From Sternotherus odoratus (lineage: Eukaryota; Chordata; Testudines; Kinosternidae): a stretch of DNA of 64,000 nucleotides. A program made the position numbers and the translations under genes. The notes below the pieces were generated by a model, which made no database searches, was not told where the DNA came from, and was given only the letters and a program-made list of their open reading frames with translations. Positions 12,997 to 24,388 of this stretch are shown here, one piece after another. The stretch is taken from the NCBI GenBank assembly GCA_032164245.1, contig JAVMKO010000006.1, forward strand, positions 8,633,001 to 8,697,000, given 5' to 3'. Numbering within the stretch: the first letter of the stretch is position 1; each line of letters starts with the position of its first letter.

Positions 12997-15689
12997 TAGG
13001 AAAGCTTGAAGAGGATGCAGCTAGTACTGTGTGTTGGAATTTTTCACATTGGTTTTTGATTTGTATTTGTTTTCTCTGACAGTGACTTAGTGCCCAGCTT
13101 CCCTTGCTGTTTGTGTCAAGAGATAAAGAAGATAAATATATCTGTAATAATTCAGCTCTCTGTTTTTAATAAAATCTTGTCATTTCCTCAAAGCCTCTAA
13201 GAAAATTCCAATTGGCTGAATTTCCATTTTGCTTTATCACCAGAAGCGACAGAAGAATATCACTGCCAGGGAAATTAATAGCCAAGTACAATTTCAAGGA
13301 AGGAAAACCAGATCTTTCAGTAAGAGAACCAGAACTTAATTAACAACTATTTCAATGGAGTTTAAGCCATTCTGAGGCGTGATGCTGGAATGAGCTATTT
13401 GCAGGCCCATGTGAAACTCATTGTGGGATCAAGGCCAGAAGAATCAAACATGGATGTTAAGTGGCTTTTCTTCAAATTCTTAGTATGTTCACAGGGGTGT
13501 AGGAGCCAAATATTGTGTACATGAGACTTGCTAACTTAATTGCATTGATTTCTATCTAGCCTTCGTTGATTTTGTGCTTTTGTTAGGTATCAAACAAAGA
13601 GAAAATAAAATTAAGCTGAAATCTAATTGGATTTGTCAGGCAAACACCATACTGTAACAGACTAAGGCACTGTTTTCTGATGCAGCAGGAAATAAAAGTC
13701 TTTAGAAATAATTGTAAAAAGTATTGGCTCATTTTTTCAGCCTCAGTTTCCATTTTTGTGTGCGTGCAGCTAATTGTCTATCATATTAACTGTGAGCTCA
13801 TTTTGCACACACACTGCCTGTGTTTGTTCACGCACACCCAAAACTATAAGTGCATTCATTGCCTTTGTAGTTGAAAAAGGAGTGAGTAAAAGAAAATAAA
13901 ACGGAACCCATCTTGAGTCTGACTGAAAAATCTGACTCACTGGGCTTGAGTCTCAAGTGTGGCCAAGGTTTGGTTGGTGCAGAACCCAAGGGGGGAGGGA
14001 CAAATATGACCTTATCCCACCTTTATGCTCCCCAGATCCTGCAGCTGACTAGGCCACCCAGCACTAGTCAGAGCAGCCTCAGGGTTGGTCTAACATCCAT
14101 TGGTTGGTGGTGGCTCCTTAAGGGCTTATTACAGCAGCCAGGGACTGTTGGAGTGCTGTGATGCTTCTGCTTTAGCTATGCCCTCTTCTGCCCTGGCACT
14201 CCCCACACGTTGGTAAGCTCAGTGGGTTGTTTAAGGCAGCTTGGCATTCCTTTTGCACCACTGGAGATATGCAAAAGAGACATAGCAGGAGCCATGATCT
14301 GATGTAGTAAGTTTCACTTATTTACACAAATGACCTGCTGTGCTATAACCTCTCTAGTTTTTAGTAATGTGGCTACTCTTTAACCAGGATTTTCAAAGTT
14401 CCCCACCAACCTTAAGTCTGCTCCCCAGGATTTCACTATTGTCTTTGGAGAGGCCTCCTGCAGGACACAGATTAGTTGCAATGCTCCTTTCTCAGAAAGG
14501 CAGAAGAAATGGACAGCATCCCTTCCTATTGCCTGCAAAGGGACTCATTCATAACCTGATCATTGGCTTTTATGCAAGACGTTTTTTTAAAAAAAGGAAA
14601 GTTTGAAGGTATTTAAAAGAACACCCCAAACCCCAACTCCCTAAAGAGAAAAATCTCAGAAGCGCAGGATCATTGTAACGTCTGCACAGATCAAATGGAG
14701 CATAAATGTCTGCAAAGTGGAAACAACTTTTAAATAGTTTTTCTATAAAGTGCCCTTTAAAATTTTTTAAGCATAAAACAAGAGCTGCTTGAAGAACAAA
14801 AGCATGGGATGCTTTTTAAGCCTTTAGAGGATGAAACCAAGCATAAGTGGCTGGAAATGTGGACTTTAAAGTTGCTGATAAATAAAATCCTGAAAAGTGT
14901 TTCCTTCATCCCACCACCAAACATAACAATAAAACGAGTCTTTGGGGAAAATCTCATAGGTGCCAGTGCTAAAATTTAGAAAATTAAAGGCAATGAACAT
15001 TGGCTTATTCATTAATTTAGTCACCCAGTGAGTATCCAGTGAATTGCGTACTACCGAGTAATGTCTTGGGCCGTGCAGTGAATATTGTCAGCATGATCGT
15101 GTCTCTCTGCCATAATATCATCATTACTGCTGTCCTTAATTTGCACACTTCTTGGGAAGGAGAGAGGAGGGGTTGGTAAAGAGGGAAGTTGTTACTATTC
15201 ATGAAATGGGATGAAAATGTTGCATATGTTTCTGTTCATGGATGGCCCCTTACATAATGGATTTGTCCTTGACAAGGGGTTGTTGGTGGATTCCGTTTTT
15301 GGTCTTGAATGCTGCCACCAACATTTGGTTTTGGGGGCTCCTCTGGAGAGTGTGTCTCAAAGGTGGCTCATTTTAGGATTATCTGTCCCCACTTATATCT
15401 TTGCTTGCAAACAACATCTTGTTACGTCACATAGAACATGATAGATTTATTTGAAATATGTATTAGAGACATGTTTGCATCTAGCTGAGAGCTTCCACCT
15501 TTAAACAGCTCCAGGCCACGCTTGCAGCTGTGGGAGGGACTGAGCTTCAGAATCTGAAGGTAGTGGCTCAAGCCCATCTCTGATAGTAAACTGGAATAAA
15601 TAAAAAATGGACAGAACTAGTTATACCCCCTAGTCCTAATGCTGGCTGTCTAGTTTCAGAAGAGGAGTGCTCTTCTGTTCTCCAACACT
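12997..15689. other. Unique 5' flank
   Basis: AT-rich, with no gene seen. 13500-13650 is AT-rich with homeodomain-like words (ttaattgcattgattt) and could be conserved non-coding DNA, but nothing proves it. Confidence 0.45.
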
Positions 15690-16545
15690 TGCATGGAGCA
15701 TGCAGCTAGTGATCTAGCTGGGTGGCTGTGCTGGTCACCTGAATTCCCCACTCTGGGTTGTGATAATGATAAACTGGAATCCCTGCTTTGAAAGAATCAT
15801 CTAAAACCTGATTGGCTATGCCAGTAATCAGAATTCCTGCTCCGGATCACTTTTGCACCTGAAATGCAGAGTTCACTGTTCTGTGTAGTTGCACTTGCAG
15901 TATAGATCCTCTGCTTTGGATATTTGCACCATCAGTCTACAACACGAAACATGGATGGGTTGTTGCTAATAGGGAATCCTGACCAGATTGGTTGTGCTGG
16001 CGATCTGGAAGCAGTGCTCTGGCTAGTCTAGAAGCCACCACTCAGACTGGACAGATCCCATTGCTAGTTGTGATGTAGTTGCTGGGGACCTAGAACCTCA
16101 GTTCTAGTGTGGGACGGAGGGGACACTGACCTCACACTCCTGCCGTGGCCTGCAGTGGGAAGGGAATGCAGATCTAGAACATCCGTTCTGATGTGGGTGC
16201 TCTAGAACACCCGCTGTGGTGCGCTGTGACTGGAATGGCGAGCTAGAACCCCTGCTCTGATAGGTTGGGACTTGGGAGCCGTGCCAGTCTAGAGCCCTTG
16301 CTCTGGCATGGGTGGAGGGCATAATGATCTAGAACCCTCTGGTGGGGAGCGAAGCGCCTGCTGTGGGGTGATGGGCGCGTTGATCTAGAACACAACTCCG
16401 GCGTAAGGCGGACCGACTGCCGACCTAGAACCCACCGCCTATGCGCAGCCGACCCAGAGCCCTGCGAACCTGCCCCTCTCCGGGGCTGGCGATGCTCTAG
16501 AACCTTGCCGGCGCGCGGTGCCGATCTAGAACCCCGTGCTCCGGA
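15690..16545. repeat. Irregular tandem repeat with a TCTAGA-type core upstream of PELI2
   Basis: Variants of gatctagaacccctgctctg recur in one orientation. The ctagaa/ctagag core appears near 16090, 16173, 16202, 16243, 16289, 16328, 16384, 16425, 16454 (degenerate), 16496 and 16525. More diverged forms (gatctagctg, gatctggaag) extend left to about 15700. Spacing is irregular, roughly 29 to 83 bases, most often near 40. The array becomes GC-richer toward the CpG island. I do not recognise it as a named repeat. Confidence 0.65.
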
Positions 16546-16970
16546 GCCCGGGGCTCGAGCCCCGTTCTCCACTCTGGGAGCGGTGGTGCTACGCGGGGGA
16601 GGGGCAGGCAGGGGAGGGTTGGCTAAAGGCAGCGGCCCCTTTAAGAGCTGCCCCGTCTCCTTACTCTATGTTTACATAACAGAGCGGGCTGTACCACTGC
16701 GGGCCCCGGAGGGGGGGGGAAGCCGAGAGGGACGGCTGAACGGCGACTCCTTCCCCCCCCCCCCGCCCCGCGGACAGCGCGTGAGGGGAGGAGGGGGTGA
16801 GGAAGCGACGGGGAGCTGGGCCACCGTAACTCTTGCACCTCCCCCCGCCTCCTGATGCGAGTTGGTATCTCCCCCTCCCCCCTCCCCTTCGGCATTAGTG
16901 GCCGTTGTCGGGCGCTCGCGGGCTCAGTGCGGGGCGCAGCGCGGCGCCCGCTCCGGACCCCCCCCTCCCC

Positions 16971-16982
16971 ATGGGATTGTAG
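16971..16982 (+). promoter_or_regulatory. Candidate upstream ORF in the PELI2 5' leader
   Basis: ATG GGA TTG TAG encodes Met-Gly-Leu, and its stop lies 30 bases before the PELI2 ATG. Its +4 base is G, so its initiation context is at least as good as that of the main start. It matters only if the transcript begins upstream of 16971, which the sequence does not prove. Confidence 0.5.
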
Positions 16983-17012
16983 CGGCGGCGGGTGAGCAGC
17001 GGCGGCGGCCCC

Positions 17013-17089
17013 ATGTTTTCCCCCAGCCAGGAGGAGCACTGCGCCCCCAACAAGGAGCCCGTCAAGTACGGGGAGCTGGTGGTGCTGGG
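17013..17089 (+). CDS. PELI2: PELI2 exon 1 (coding part), Pellino E3 ubiquitin ligase 2
   Basis: Encodes the first 25 codons plus two bases of codon 26. The peptide opens MFSPSQEEHC and ends KYGELVVLG, which I recognise as the Pellino N-terminus; the HCAPNKEP stretch points to PELI2 rather than PELI1. Pellino proteins are cytoplasmic RING-type E3 ligases acting on IRAK kinases and related partners in Toll/IL-1 receptor signalling, with an N-terminal FHA-like phosphothreonine-binding domain and a C-terminal RING-like domain; only the very N-terminus is encoded here. The exon ends GG followed by gtgagtgagg, a consensus donor. The split Gly26 codon is completed by the first base of exon 2 at 62490, and that in-phase join supports the call. 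The exon lies in a CpG island. The start codon has a weak context (C at -3, T at +4) and follows a three-codon upstream ORF. Orthology is inferred from remembered family sequence, not from a search. Confidence 0.95.
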
Positions 17090-17659
17090 GTGAGTGAGGG
17101 GGGGGGGGGGGGGACGGACTCTCCGAGGGGGCGGGGCAGTGAGGGGGGATCCTGAGGGGCAGCTCGGTGGGGGGACTGAGGTGGGAATCGCGGGGCGGGG
17201 GTCAAACTCCTGAGGGAGGGAATCTCTGAGGGGGGGGGGGTTGAGGGGATCAGGTCCCCGTGAGGACGCTGCAGGGAATCGAGATCGGGGGGGGGGGAGA
17301 AGCAGGGGGTGGGGGGTTCCCCCTCGCCCCCTCCCCCGCCGCCCTCCGTGGGATGGCGCAGGGATCTTTGTCTCCTGTTTGGCCGCGAAGGTGAAACTCT
17401 GGGAGGGAGGAAGCTCTCCCCTCCCCCCCCCCGTGCCCCAGCTGTGGGCTGCTCGTGGAGGGTCCGGGGCGGGGGGGGGGGGGTTGGATGTGCGCGTGAG
17501 GGGAACATCCCCGCTTCCCCGCTCGCCGGGGGGATGTTCTCTCCGGCGGGGGCTCCCGTGTGGCCCTGGTGTTGCTGCTGGGCCGGCGCGTTGCCCTCTT
17601 CCTGCTCCAGATCTGGGGCACGACTTCCCCTGGAGAGGCTGCGTGTGAGCGCTCCGTGC

Positions 17660-20068
17660 CCCCGCGTAACTAAACCACACGCACTTCCCCGGGCTCGCTG
17701 TCTGTCTGGCTCCCATTAGCCTAATGCGGATCCGTGGGACGGATTTACACTCCCCGCTTGGCTCAGGCAAGGGCCTGCTGCGGATGGTTCGGGGTAATGA
17801 CCGTGCCGGTTCCAGGGACCCTGTTTCTCAGGGGAGCTGGCCACGGTGTGCTGAGCTTTCGGGCCTGCACTGCTGGGCAGGTAGCAGCACGCTTTTGTCC
17901 CTGTGGCGCTGTAGATGGCACCCGAGCAAGGCTGGCTCTCCCTCAGCAAACAGGCAAAGTTCCTAAGCATGCAGCATGACCGAGTACAAAGATAGACATA
18001 CACACCCCAAAGTTCCTAAACACCGATTATGGATTGTGGGAAGAGATCCTGCTTACCTTTCTCTGTGCAGTCTGCAGGTGGCAATTGCCTGTAATCATTA
18101 CACTTCAACAATTAAAAGCTTCCCTTCATCTGCTTACATTTTCTAGTGGCATCTTTTCATGTGTCAGACATTGTCCCTCGCTTCCAAATTGGAGGGGAGA
18201 TGATGAAATTAGGGGAGGAGGAAGAGGCATTTACTTGCATTCAGATTCGTAGTGGGAATGTTTATTTTTTTCAGCTTGATATGGATCTTAAAGTAATCCG
18301 CTTGGTATTAATGTTCCTGTCCTGCTGTTAGAGCTAGAAGCTTTTCTGCGGAACATCGTAGAAGCTGCTGATGAACATAAGGCATGTAAGCCTTATACAC
18401 TGAGCGCCCCACAGAACCCTCTAAGATGCATACGTTTACAGTTATCAAAATTAAACACATGTTCAGCAAATGGGGAACACTTTTAGCAAATAAATACATA
18501 AAGCTTTGAAACTAACCATGAAGCAGAGTTATTGAACAATTAAGGAATTACTGTATTAATAACTTGCCTCCCCCACTACAAATATGTTAAATGCTTACTA
18601 GAATGACGTAGAAAGACTTAATCATTTTTAGACTAACAATCTCTTATGAAAAGATGTTCTCTTTTGCAAAGCAATTAATTGGATTTTAAAATCCAACAGT
18701 AAAGAAAATACTTTTAATATTGCTCTTGTAAGCAGTCAGTATGTCCTGTGGAGTTTTTTAAAGTGACACAAAATGTGTATATGGTGACAAGAATCAGGAC
18801 ATAGTTACTATGGGGTGGAGTTCAACTACTGCTGTAAATGCAACTACTAATCTTTGAAAAGTGTAAATTGTAGAAAAGCTGTTCATTTCAGCAGTTTCAG
18901 TTGGAAAAATCCAGGTCCAGCTGTTAAGAGCAGGAAAAGGTCTATTGCTAGTGGTGATGTGGTGAGAATGGAGGATAACATTAGCTGTGAAACAGTTTGT
19001 CTCTCTCATTGTAGAGCCATAGTGCAATGTTAAATCTTTAATTTAATTATGTTGTATAAATTGTTGATGTGCTGCAGATGCTTTTGTGTTCAGTTGGAAA
19101 CACATTTCCCTTTCTGCTGCTCTGCTATATTTAGCAGTATTTCAAAGTGCAGAAGTGTAAAACATTTGGCTTTGAATTTAATTTGGTAGATTCTGTTCTA
19201 CTTTTTAAATAACAGAATGTGATCTTATTGATTGAGATAAGCAAATGTCTCATTCTTTAGTGCCATGCATTTCTATTTAATATGAAACTTATAATAATGA
19301 TATTTTCAGTAAACATAAAATTGATCTGAATAGGTTAGGACACATCTTATTTTCTGCTTTCCAAATGTACTGACGTGTTTCTATTCTTACGCCCTTTTTA
19401 CAAGATCCTAACAATGATGTACTACATTGATTCTATTGTAACAAGGGCCTGTCCACACGACAGAGTTTACTCAGGCGGGTAACTCTTCTAATTTGGTAGT
19501 GCCTCAACTGTGTCTTGGCATGTTTATATTTGCCATTGTTGTCTACATCAAACCATGTTAAAACACTGTTATTTAGTTGATTAATGGTGTGGGGGGGTAG
19601 GACAAAGCCAGAAAACAAAATTACTCCATTGTGTACATCCTCCATTTTGTCAGAATTAGAGTTTATATATTCATAATTTAGTACCTTAATCTGCTGCATT
19701 CCCATCCCACCCCACCTCAAATTGAGAACACTTGCTGGCTATAAGTAGTGCCATAAATAGCATAAAGCTGTATTTTCTTTTTTTCCAATCATAGTGCTGA
19801 ATCACTGCTTGGAACTCTCAGAACAGTTTGAGCATCTGTTCAGCATTCTGAAAAAGTAGGTAGAATAACCTTTGAATTTTCCTGTTACCTTTATATGAAA
19901 CTAAAGACTTCCAGGTAACAAGGTTTTGAACGAGATAATCTCATGTTTGAGGATTAGGTTTACATGAACACCTCCAAATGACAAAAAAGTCAAATACCAG
20001 AAGTGTAACTCTCCTTGTGGCAATTGCTTAATTAGAAAAAAAATGATGTTATGCATTGGACAGGGAAG
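17660..20068. other. Start of intron 1, largely repeat-free
   Basis: AT-rich after the CpG island. No exon-like frame with good splice sites and no recognisable repeat except low-complexity tracts. First introns often carry enhancers, but I see no specific motif cluster here. Confidence 0.5.
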
Positions 20069-20385
20069 GAAGAATGGCCATATTGGGTCAGACTAATGGT
20101 CCGTCTGGCCCAGTATCATGTATCTGACAGTGGTCAGTGCCAGATGCTTCAGAGGGAATGAAAAAAATAGGGCAATTTCATGTGATCCATCAGTTGTTGT
20201 CCAGTTGCTGTTTCAGAGGTTTAGGGACATCCAGAGCATGGGGTTGCACATCCCTGATCATCTTGGATAATAGCCATTGATGGACCTAGTCTCCATGAAC
20301 TTATCTAATGCTTTTTCAAACTCAGTTATATTTTTGGCCTTCACAACATCACCTGGCAATGGGTTCCACAGGCTAGTTAACTTTC
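20069..20385 (-). mobile_element. CR1 LINE fragment
   Basis: On the minus strand: starts at 20069 with the complement of the CR1 3' end (atggccatattgggtcagac, tctggcccagtatc) and continues through aagtgtttgaaaaagc-like 3' UTR text in reverse. Truncated at about 20385 next to unrelated AT-rich DNA. Confidence 0.85.
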
Positions 20386-20734
20386 TTTATTCAAGAGTAC
20401 TCTAAGACTGGTTTAAATTAGATGACTATAAACTGATGATGTGTAGTGAAGCTAACTTGCTCTACAAACCATTGCAGATAACCCTTATATTAAGAAAATA
20501 CATTTTCCCCATACCCCCATCTCTGCTCATATATTTAATAGTGTTATGAACTAGGTTGTGTTCTACATATGAATTAAAACTAACAATCAAAGAAAAATAT
20601 TCCACTGGGAAAACTATATGCCAAAAGTTGAACATGTTGTCTGAGAGACTGTATCCAGCGCTATCTGTGATTCCTTGTCAGCCTGTTAATGTGATCATGA
20701 GATAAGCCTAAAGCACTGATCAAGTCTCTTGGAT

Positions 20735-21190
20735 CAAGTCACCCCTTAACCTTCTCTTTGGTAAACTAAATAGATTGAGCTCCTTGAGCCTTTCACTATA
20801 AGGCATGTTCTGTAATCCTTTAATCATTCTAATCACTCTTCTCTGAACCCTCTCCAATTAGTTAACATCCTTGCTGAATTGTGGATGCCAGAACCAGTGC
20901 CAGATCGAAGTAATACATCTCCCAATTTCTACTTGATACTCTCCTGTTTATCTATCCAAGGTTCTCATTAGCCGCTTTGTCCACAGCATCGCACTGGGAG
21001 CTCATGTTCAACTGATTATTCACCATAATCCCCATGTTTTTTCAGTCACTTTTTTCAGGGAAGAGCTCCCCATTCTCTAAGTAGGGCCCTGTATTCTTTG
21101 TTCATAGACCTAAGTTAACTCTTCACAGATAACTCGCTAGAGTTGTTGTTTCAGGCATTGGCTTACACTTCTGTCATGTCTTAATAGTGC
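20735..21190 (-). mobile_element. CR1 LINE fragment, second subfamily
   Basis: Antisense CR1 text: ttgagctccttgagcctttc, cactcttctctgaaccctct, and cacagcatcgcactgggagc followed by tcatgttcaactgatt. This phrase set belongs to a different CR1 subfamily from the 20069 piece, so I keep them separate. Confidence 0.75.
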
Positions 21191-21595
21191 TTTCCATCAG
21201 TGGTTCTCTAAGGACTTTATAAAGAAGCTAAGGGTATGGCTACACTACAAAATAAGGTCGATTTTATAGAAGTCCATTTTTAGAAAGTGATTATATACAG
21301 TCAATTGTGTGTTTCCCCACTAAGCACATTAGTTGGTGGAGTGCGTCCTCAATACCATTGCTAGCATTGACTCACGGAGTGATGAACTGTAGCTATCCCA
21401 CAGTCCCTGCAGTCTCCGCTGCCCATTGGCATTCTGGGTTAAGCTCCCAATGTCTGATGGGGCAAAACATTGTCGCAGGTGGTTTGGGGTATATGTAGTC
21501 AGTCTATCCTCCCTCCCTCTGTTAAAGCAACGGCAGACAATCATTTCATGACTTTTTTCCTGTGTTACCTGTGCAGACACCATAGCACAGCAAGC

Positions 21596-22844
21596 ATGGA
21601 GCCTGCTCAGCTCACCGCTGCTGTTGTGAGCATTGTAAACACCTTGTACGTTATCCTGCAGTATGTGCAGTACCTGGCTAGGAGATGCCAGCACTAAGAT
21701 GATTGTGAGGAGAACGTGGACACAGACTTCCCTAAAAGCATGGGATGTGGCAATTGGGACATCATGGTGGCAGTAGGGCAGGTTGATACAGTGGAACGCC
21801 AGTTCTGGGCCTGGCAAACAAGCACAGACTGGTGGGACTGCATAGTGTTGGAGGTATAGGATGATTCCCAGTGTCTGTGAAACTTTCGCATGAGCAAGGC
21901 TACTTTCCTGGATATTTGTGAGTTGTTTCCCCTGCCCTGAAGCACTGGGGAATATCTAGATGAGAGCTGCCCTGACAGTTGAGAAGCATGTGGCAATAGT
22001 TGTGTGGAAGCTTGCAATGCCTGACTGCTACCAGTCAGTCGGGAATCCGTTTGGAGTGGGCATATCTACTATGTGGGCTGATTGGATCCAAGTAGCCAAC
22101 GCAATCACTAACTTTCTGTTAACAAGGGTAGTGACTCTGGGAAATGTGCAGGTCATAGTGGATGGCTTTGCTGCAATAGGGTTCCCTAACTGTGGTAGGG
22201 TGATAGATGGAATGCGTATTGCTATCTTGGCACTGGACCACCTTGCCAAATAGTACGTAAACTGCAAGGGGTACTTCTCAATGGTGCTGCAAGCACTGGT
22301 GGATCACAAGAGACATTTCACCGACATCAATGTGGGATGGCTGGGAAAGGCGTATGATGCTTGCATCTTTAGGAACTCTGGGCTGTTTGAACAGCTGCAA
22401 GAAGGGACTTACTTCCCAGACCAGAAAATTACTGTTGGGGATGTTGAAATGCCAGTAGTTATCCTTGGAGACCCAACCTACCCCTTGCTCCCATGGCTCA
22501 TGAAGCCGTACAAAGGCAGCCTCAACAGTAGTACGGAGCAGTTCAACTACAGTCTGAGCAAATGCAAAATGGTGGTAGAATGAGCATTTGGATGTTTATA
22601 AGCTCACTGGCGCTGTTTGCTGACTAGGTTAGACCTTGGCAAAACCGATATTCCCATTGTTCTTGCTGCTTGCTGTGTGCTCCATAATATCTGTGAGAGT
22701 AAGGTGGAGATGTTTGTCTGGGTCGGAGGTTGAGGCAAATTGCCTGGCCAGACACCAGGGCGATTTAGAAGAGCACAGCTAGGCACGCTGCATGTCAGAG
22801 AAGCTTTGAAAACCAGTTTCATGACTGGCCAGGCTACGGTGTGA
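21596..22844 (+). pseudogene. Harbinger transposase pseudogene (copy A)
   Basis: Opens at ATG 21596 with MEPAQLTAAVVSIVNT. Decayed frames then contain RKVVTLGNVQVI-like text, VIDGMRIAIL, the hydrophobic run GYFSMVLQALVDHK, GDVEMPVVILGDPTYPLLPW, and QFNYSLSKCKMVVE directly before a TGA. These are the landmarks of the DDE_Tnp_4/HARBI1 nuclease family: DG (first Asp), GDP.YPL (second Asp) and the Glu before AFG.L. The usual DGTHIP is changed to DGMRIA. Several stops and frameshifts occur between 21700 and 22080 and after 22580. It cannot make an active enzyme. Confidence 0.85.
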
Positions 22845-23097
22845 CAGTCGTGTGTGTGTGTCTCTTTGATGCAAACCTGCCCCTTTGTTGATTTTAATTC
22901 CCTGTAAGCCAATCACCCTCTCGTCTTCAATCACAGCTGGCAAAGGAAATAAAGTCACTATTACTTTAAAACCATGCATTCATTCTTTAATGATTTTTTT
23001 TTAAAATACGAGAACTGACACAGTAGCCCAGGTGCGGTGAGGGAGGAGGGAAGGATAAGACCGCATTGCTTATTGTAGCCACACTACAAATCAAAAC

Positions 23098-23500
23098 TTT
23101 TTGAATGACAGCCTTCTCTTGCTTGGGCCATCCTCTGGAGTGGAGTGGCTGGATGCCTAGAGCCTCCTCCCCGCATTCTTAGGCCTCTGAGTATGGAGGA
23201 TATGGAATTTGGGGAGGAGGATGGGTGGTTATACAGGAGATGCAGTGGCAGTCTGTGATCTTGTTGGCTTTCCTGCAGCTCCACCAGATGCCTGAGCATG
23301 TCCGTTTGCTCCCCATTAGCCTCAGCATTGCATCCTACCTCTTCTCATTGCGCTCACTTAATGCTTTCCTGGACTCTGCCACTGTATGCCTCCATGCATT
23401 CAGCTGTGCCCTATCAGTGTGGGAGGACTGCATGACCTTGGAAAACATGTCATCGCAATTGCGTTTTTTTCACCTTCTAATCTGTGATAACGTCTGGGAT
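23098..23500 (-). pseudogene. Remnant of Harbinger Myb-like protein C-terminus (copy A)
   Basis: The complement reads, in one frame with a stop, MQSSHTDRAQLNAW, RHTVAESRKALSERNEKR and then a continuation in other frames with MLRHLVELQESQQDH. The charged, Gln- and Arg-rich helical text resembles the C-terminal part of the Myb/SANT companion protein of Harbinger elements. Its position, downstream of and convergent with the transposase, matches the intact layout in copy B. Frameshifts break it. Confidence 0.55.
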
Positions 23501-23963
23501 GGAGATGATAGCAGGAGCATAGATACATTTGCATCTGTGGGATGGATAAAATGGGAGAGTAGAATTTAAGAAGATACATTTCTGAGAACAAAAGGGAGAC
23601 TCTTTCAGAGTGAATCAAGCAATTCACGGTAGACAGCACATGTGCTTTAGGTACATCTCGCATTTTGCCTTTTATATTGAGTGCTTGCTGATATGGTGAG
23701 ACATCACACACGGCTGGGCAACAGAATTCGAGTTCCAGGCAGGCATGGTAAGCCAAAGGGTACACTGGGTTGGCATCCTCCTCCTTCATATCGGGTGGAT
23801 GTGCAGCACAACCCTCCCCACAGGGCAATTCTCTGGGATAATCCCTTCACCAGCCCCTGCATGGCCATTATCAGGGATGATCCCTTTTAACCAAATGCAA
23901 ACAGCCCAGCATGAATGGGCCTCTTTGACTGTTCTCTTACAAAAAATCCCCTATTTCAATCAA

Positions 23964-24135
23964 GTGACCGTGACTGATATCACTCTCCTGAGGCTAACAC
24001 AGAAAGATAAAGACCGAATGTTGCTTGAAAGCGTCCCAAACCCAGGGCCATTCGCTGCCATGCTTTGTGCTGCAGTGATTCCAGACTACTTGCTGTTGGC
24101 TTGGCATGGTAAAGTGTCCTACCATGAAGGATGGA
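23964..24135 (+). pseudogene. Third conserved + strand segment of Harbinger copy A
   Basis: The open frame here reads VTVTDITLLRLTQKDKD, then NPGPFAAMLCAAVIPDY and LLLAWHGKVS. It aligns without gaps beyond one residue to the 53865 segment of copy B (VFVLEDISLLRVTEEERE, RPGPYAACLCAAMLPPP, VEQWQGLVT). A gtaag donor-like site after ATG lies upstream at 23747-23748, as in copy B. Downstream of 24135 the similarity fades. I do not recognise the family. It could be an exon of a third Harbinger protein, or of a spliced transposase product. Confidence 0.5.
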
Positions 24136-24388
24136 ATAAGGCAGTGTTTTTTCTTTTTGACTGGAGTTCGGCCTGCACAGATTCTTCTCCCCGTACAGCA
24201 GTCGGACTGAGTGTCCCCCGTTCGGTCCATGCTGGAGCTCACTTGCGATTGTGGGACTGCATGGTCACTTGTGTTGCTGAGCTCACCATGTTGACCAAAC
24301 AGGAAATGAAATTCAAAAGTTCCCGGGGCTTTTCCTGTGTATCTGGCTAGTGCATATGAATTGAAAGTGCTGTCAGAGTGCTTCAGAA

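Larger units (their letters stand above)
16540..17660. promoter_or_regulatory. PELI2: CpG island promoter region of PELI2
   Basis: Extremely GC-rich and CpG-rich, in contrast to AT-rich flanks on both sides, and spanning exon 1. There are repeated GC-box-like runs (for example ggggcgggg near 17130) and no convincing TATA box at a suitable distance, so this looks like a TATA-less broad promoter. The transcription start cannot be fixed from sequence alone; it must lie upstream of 17013. Several long reading frames here on both strands reflect GC bias, not genes. G runs of 8-16 bases follow the exon 1 donor. Confidence 0.85.

Noticed and set aside
16895..17770. 291-codon minus-strand frame over PELI2 exon 1
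   Set aside because: It lies wholly in the CpG island, is dominated by Pro/Arg/Ser/Gly as expected from GC-rich DNA, has no domain, and conflicts with the well supported exon on the other strand.
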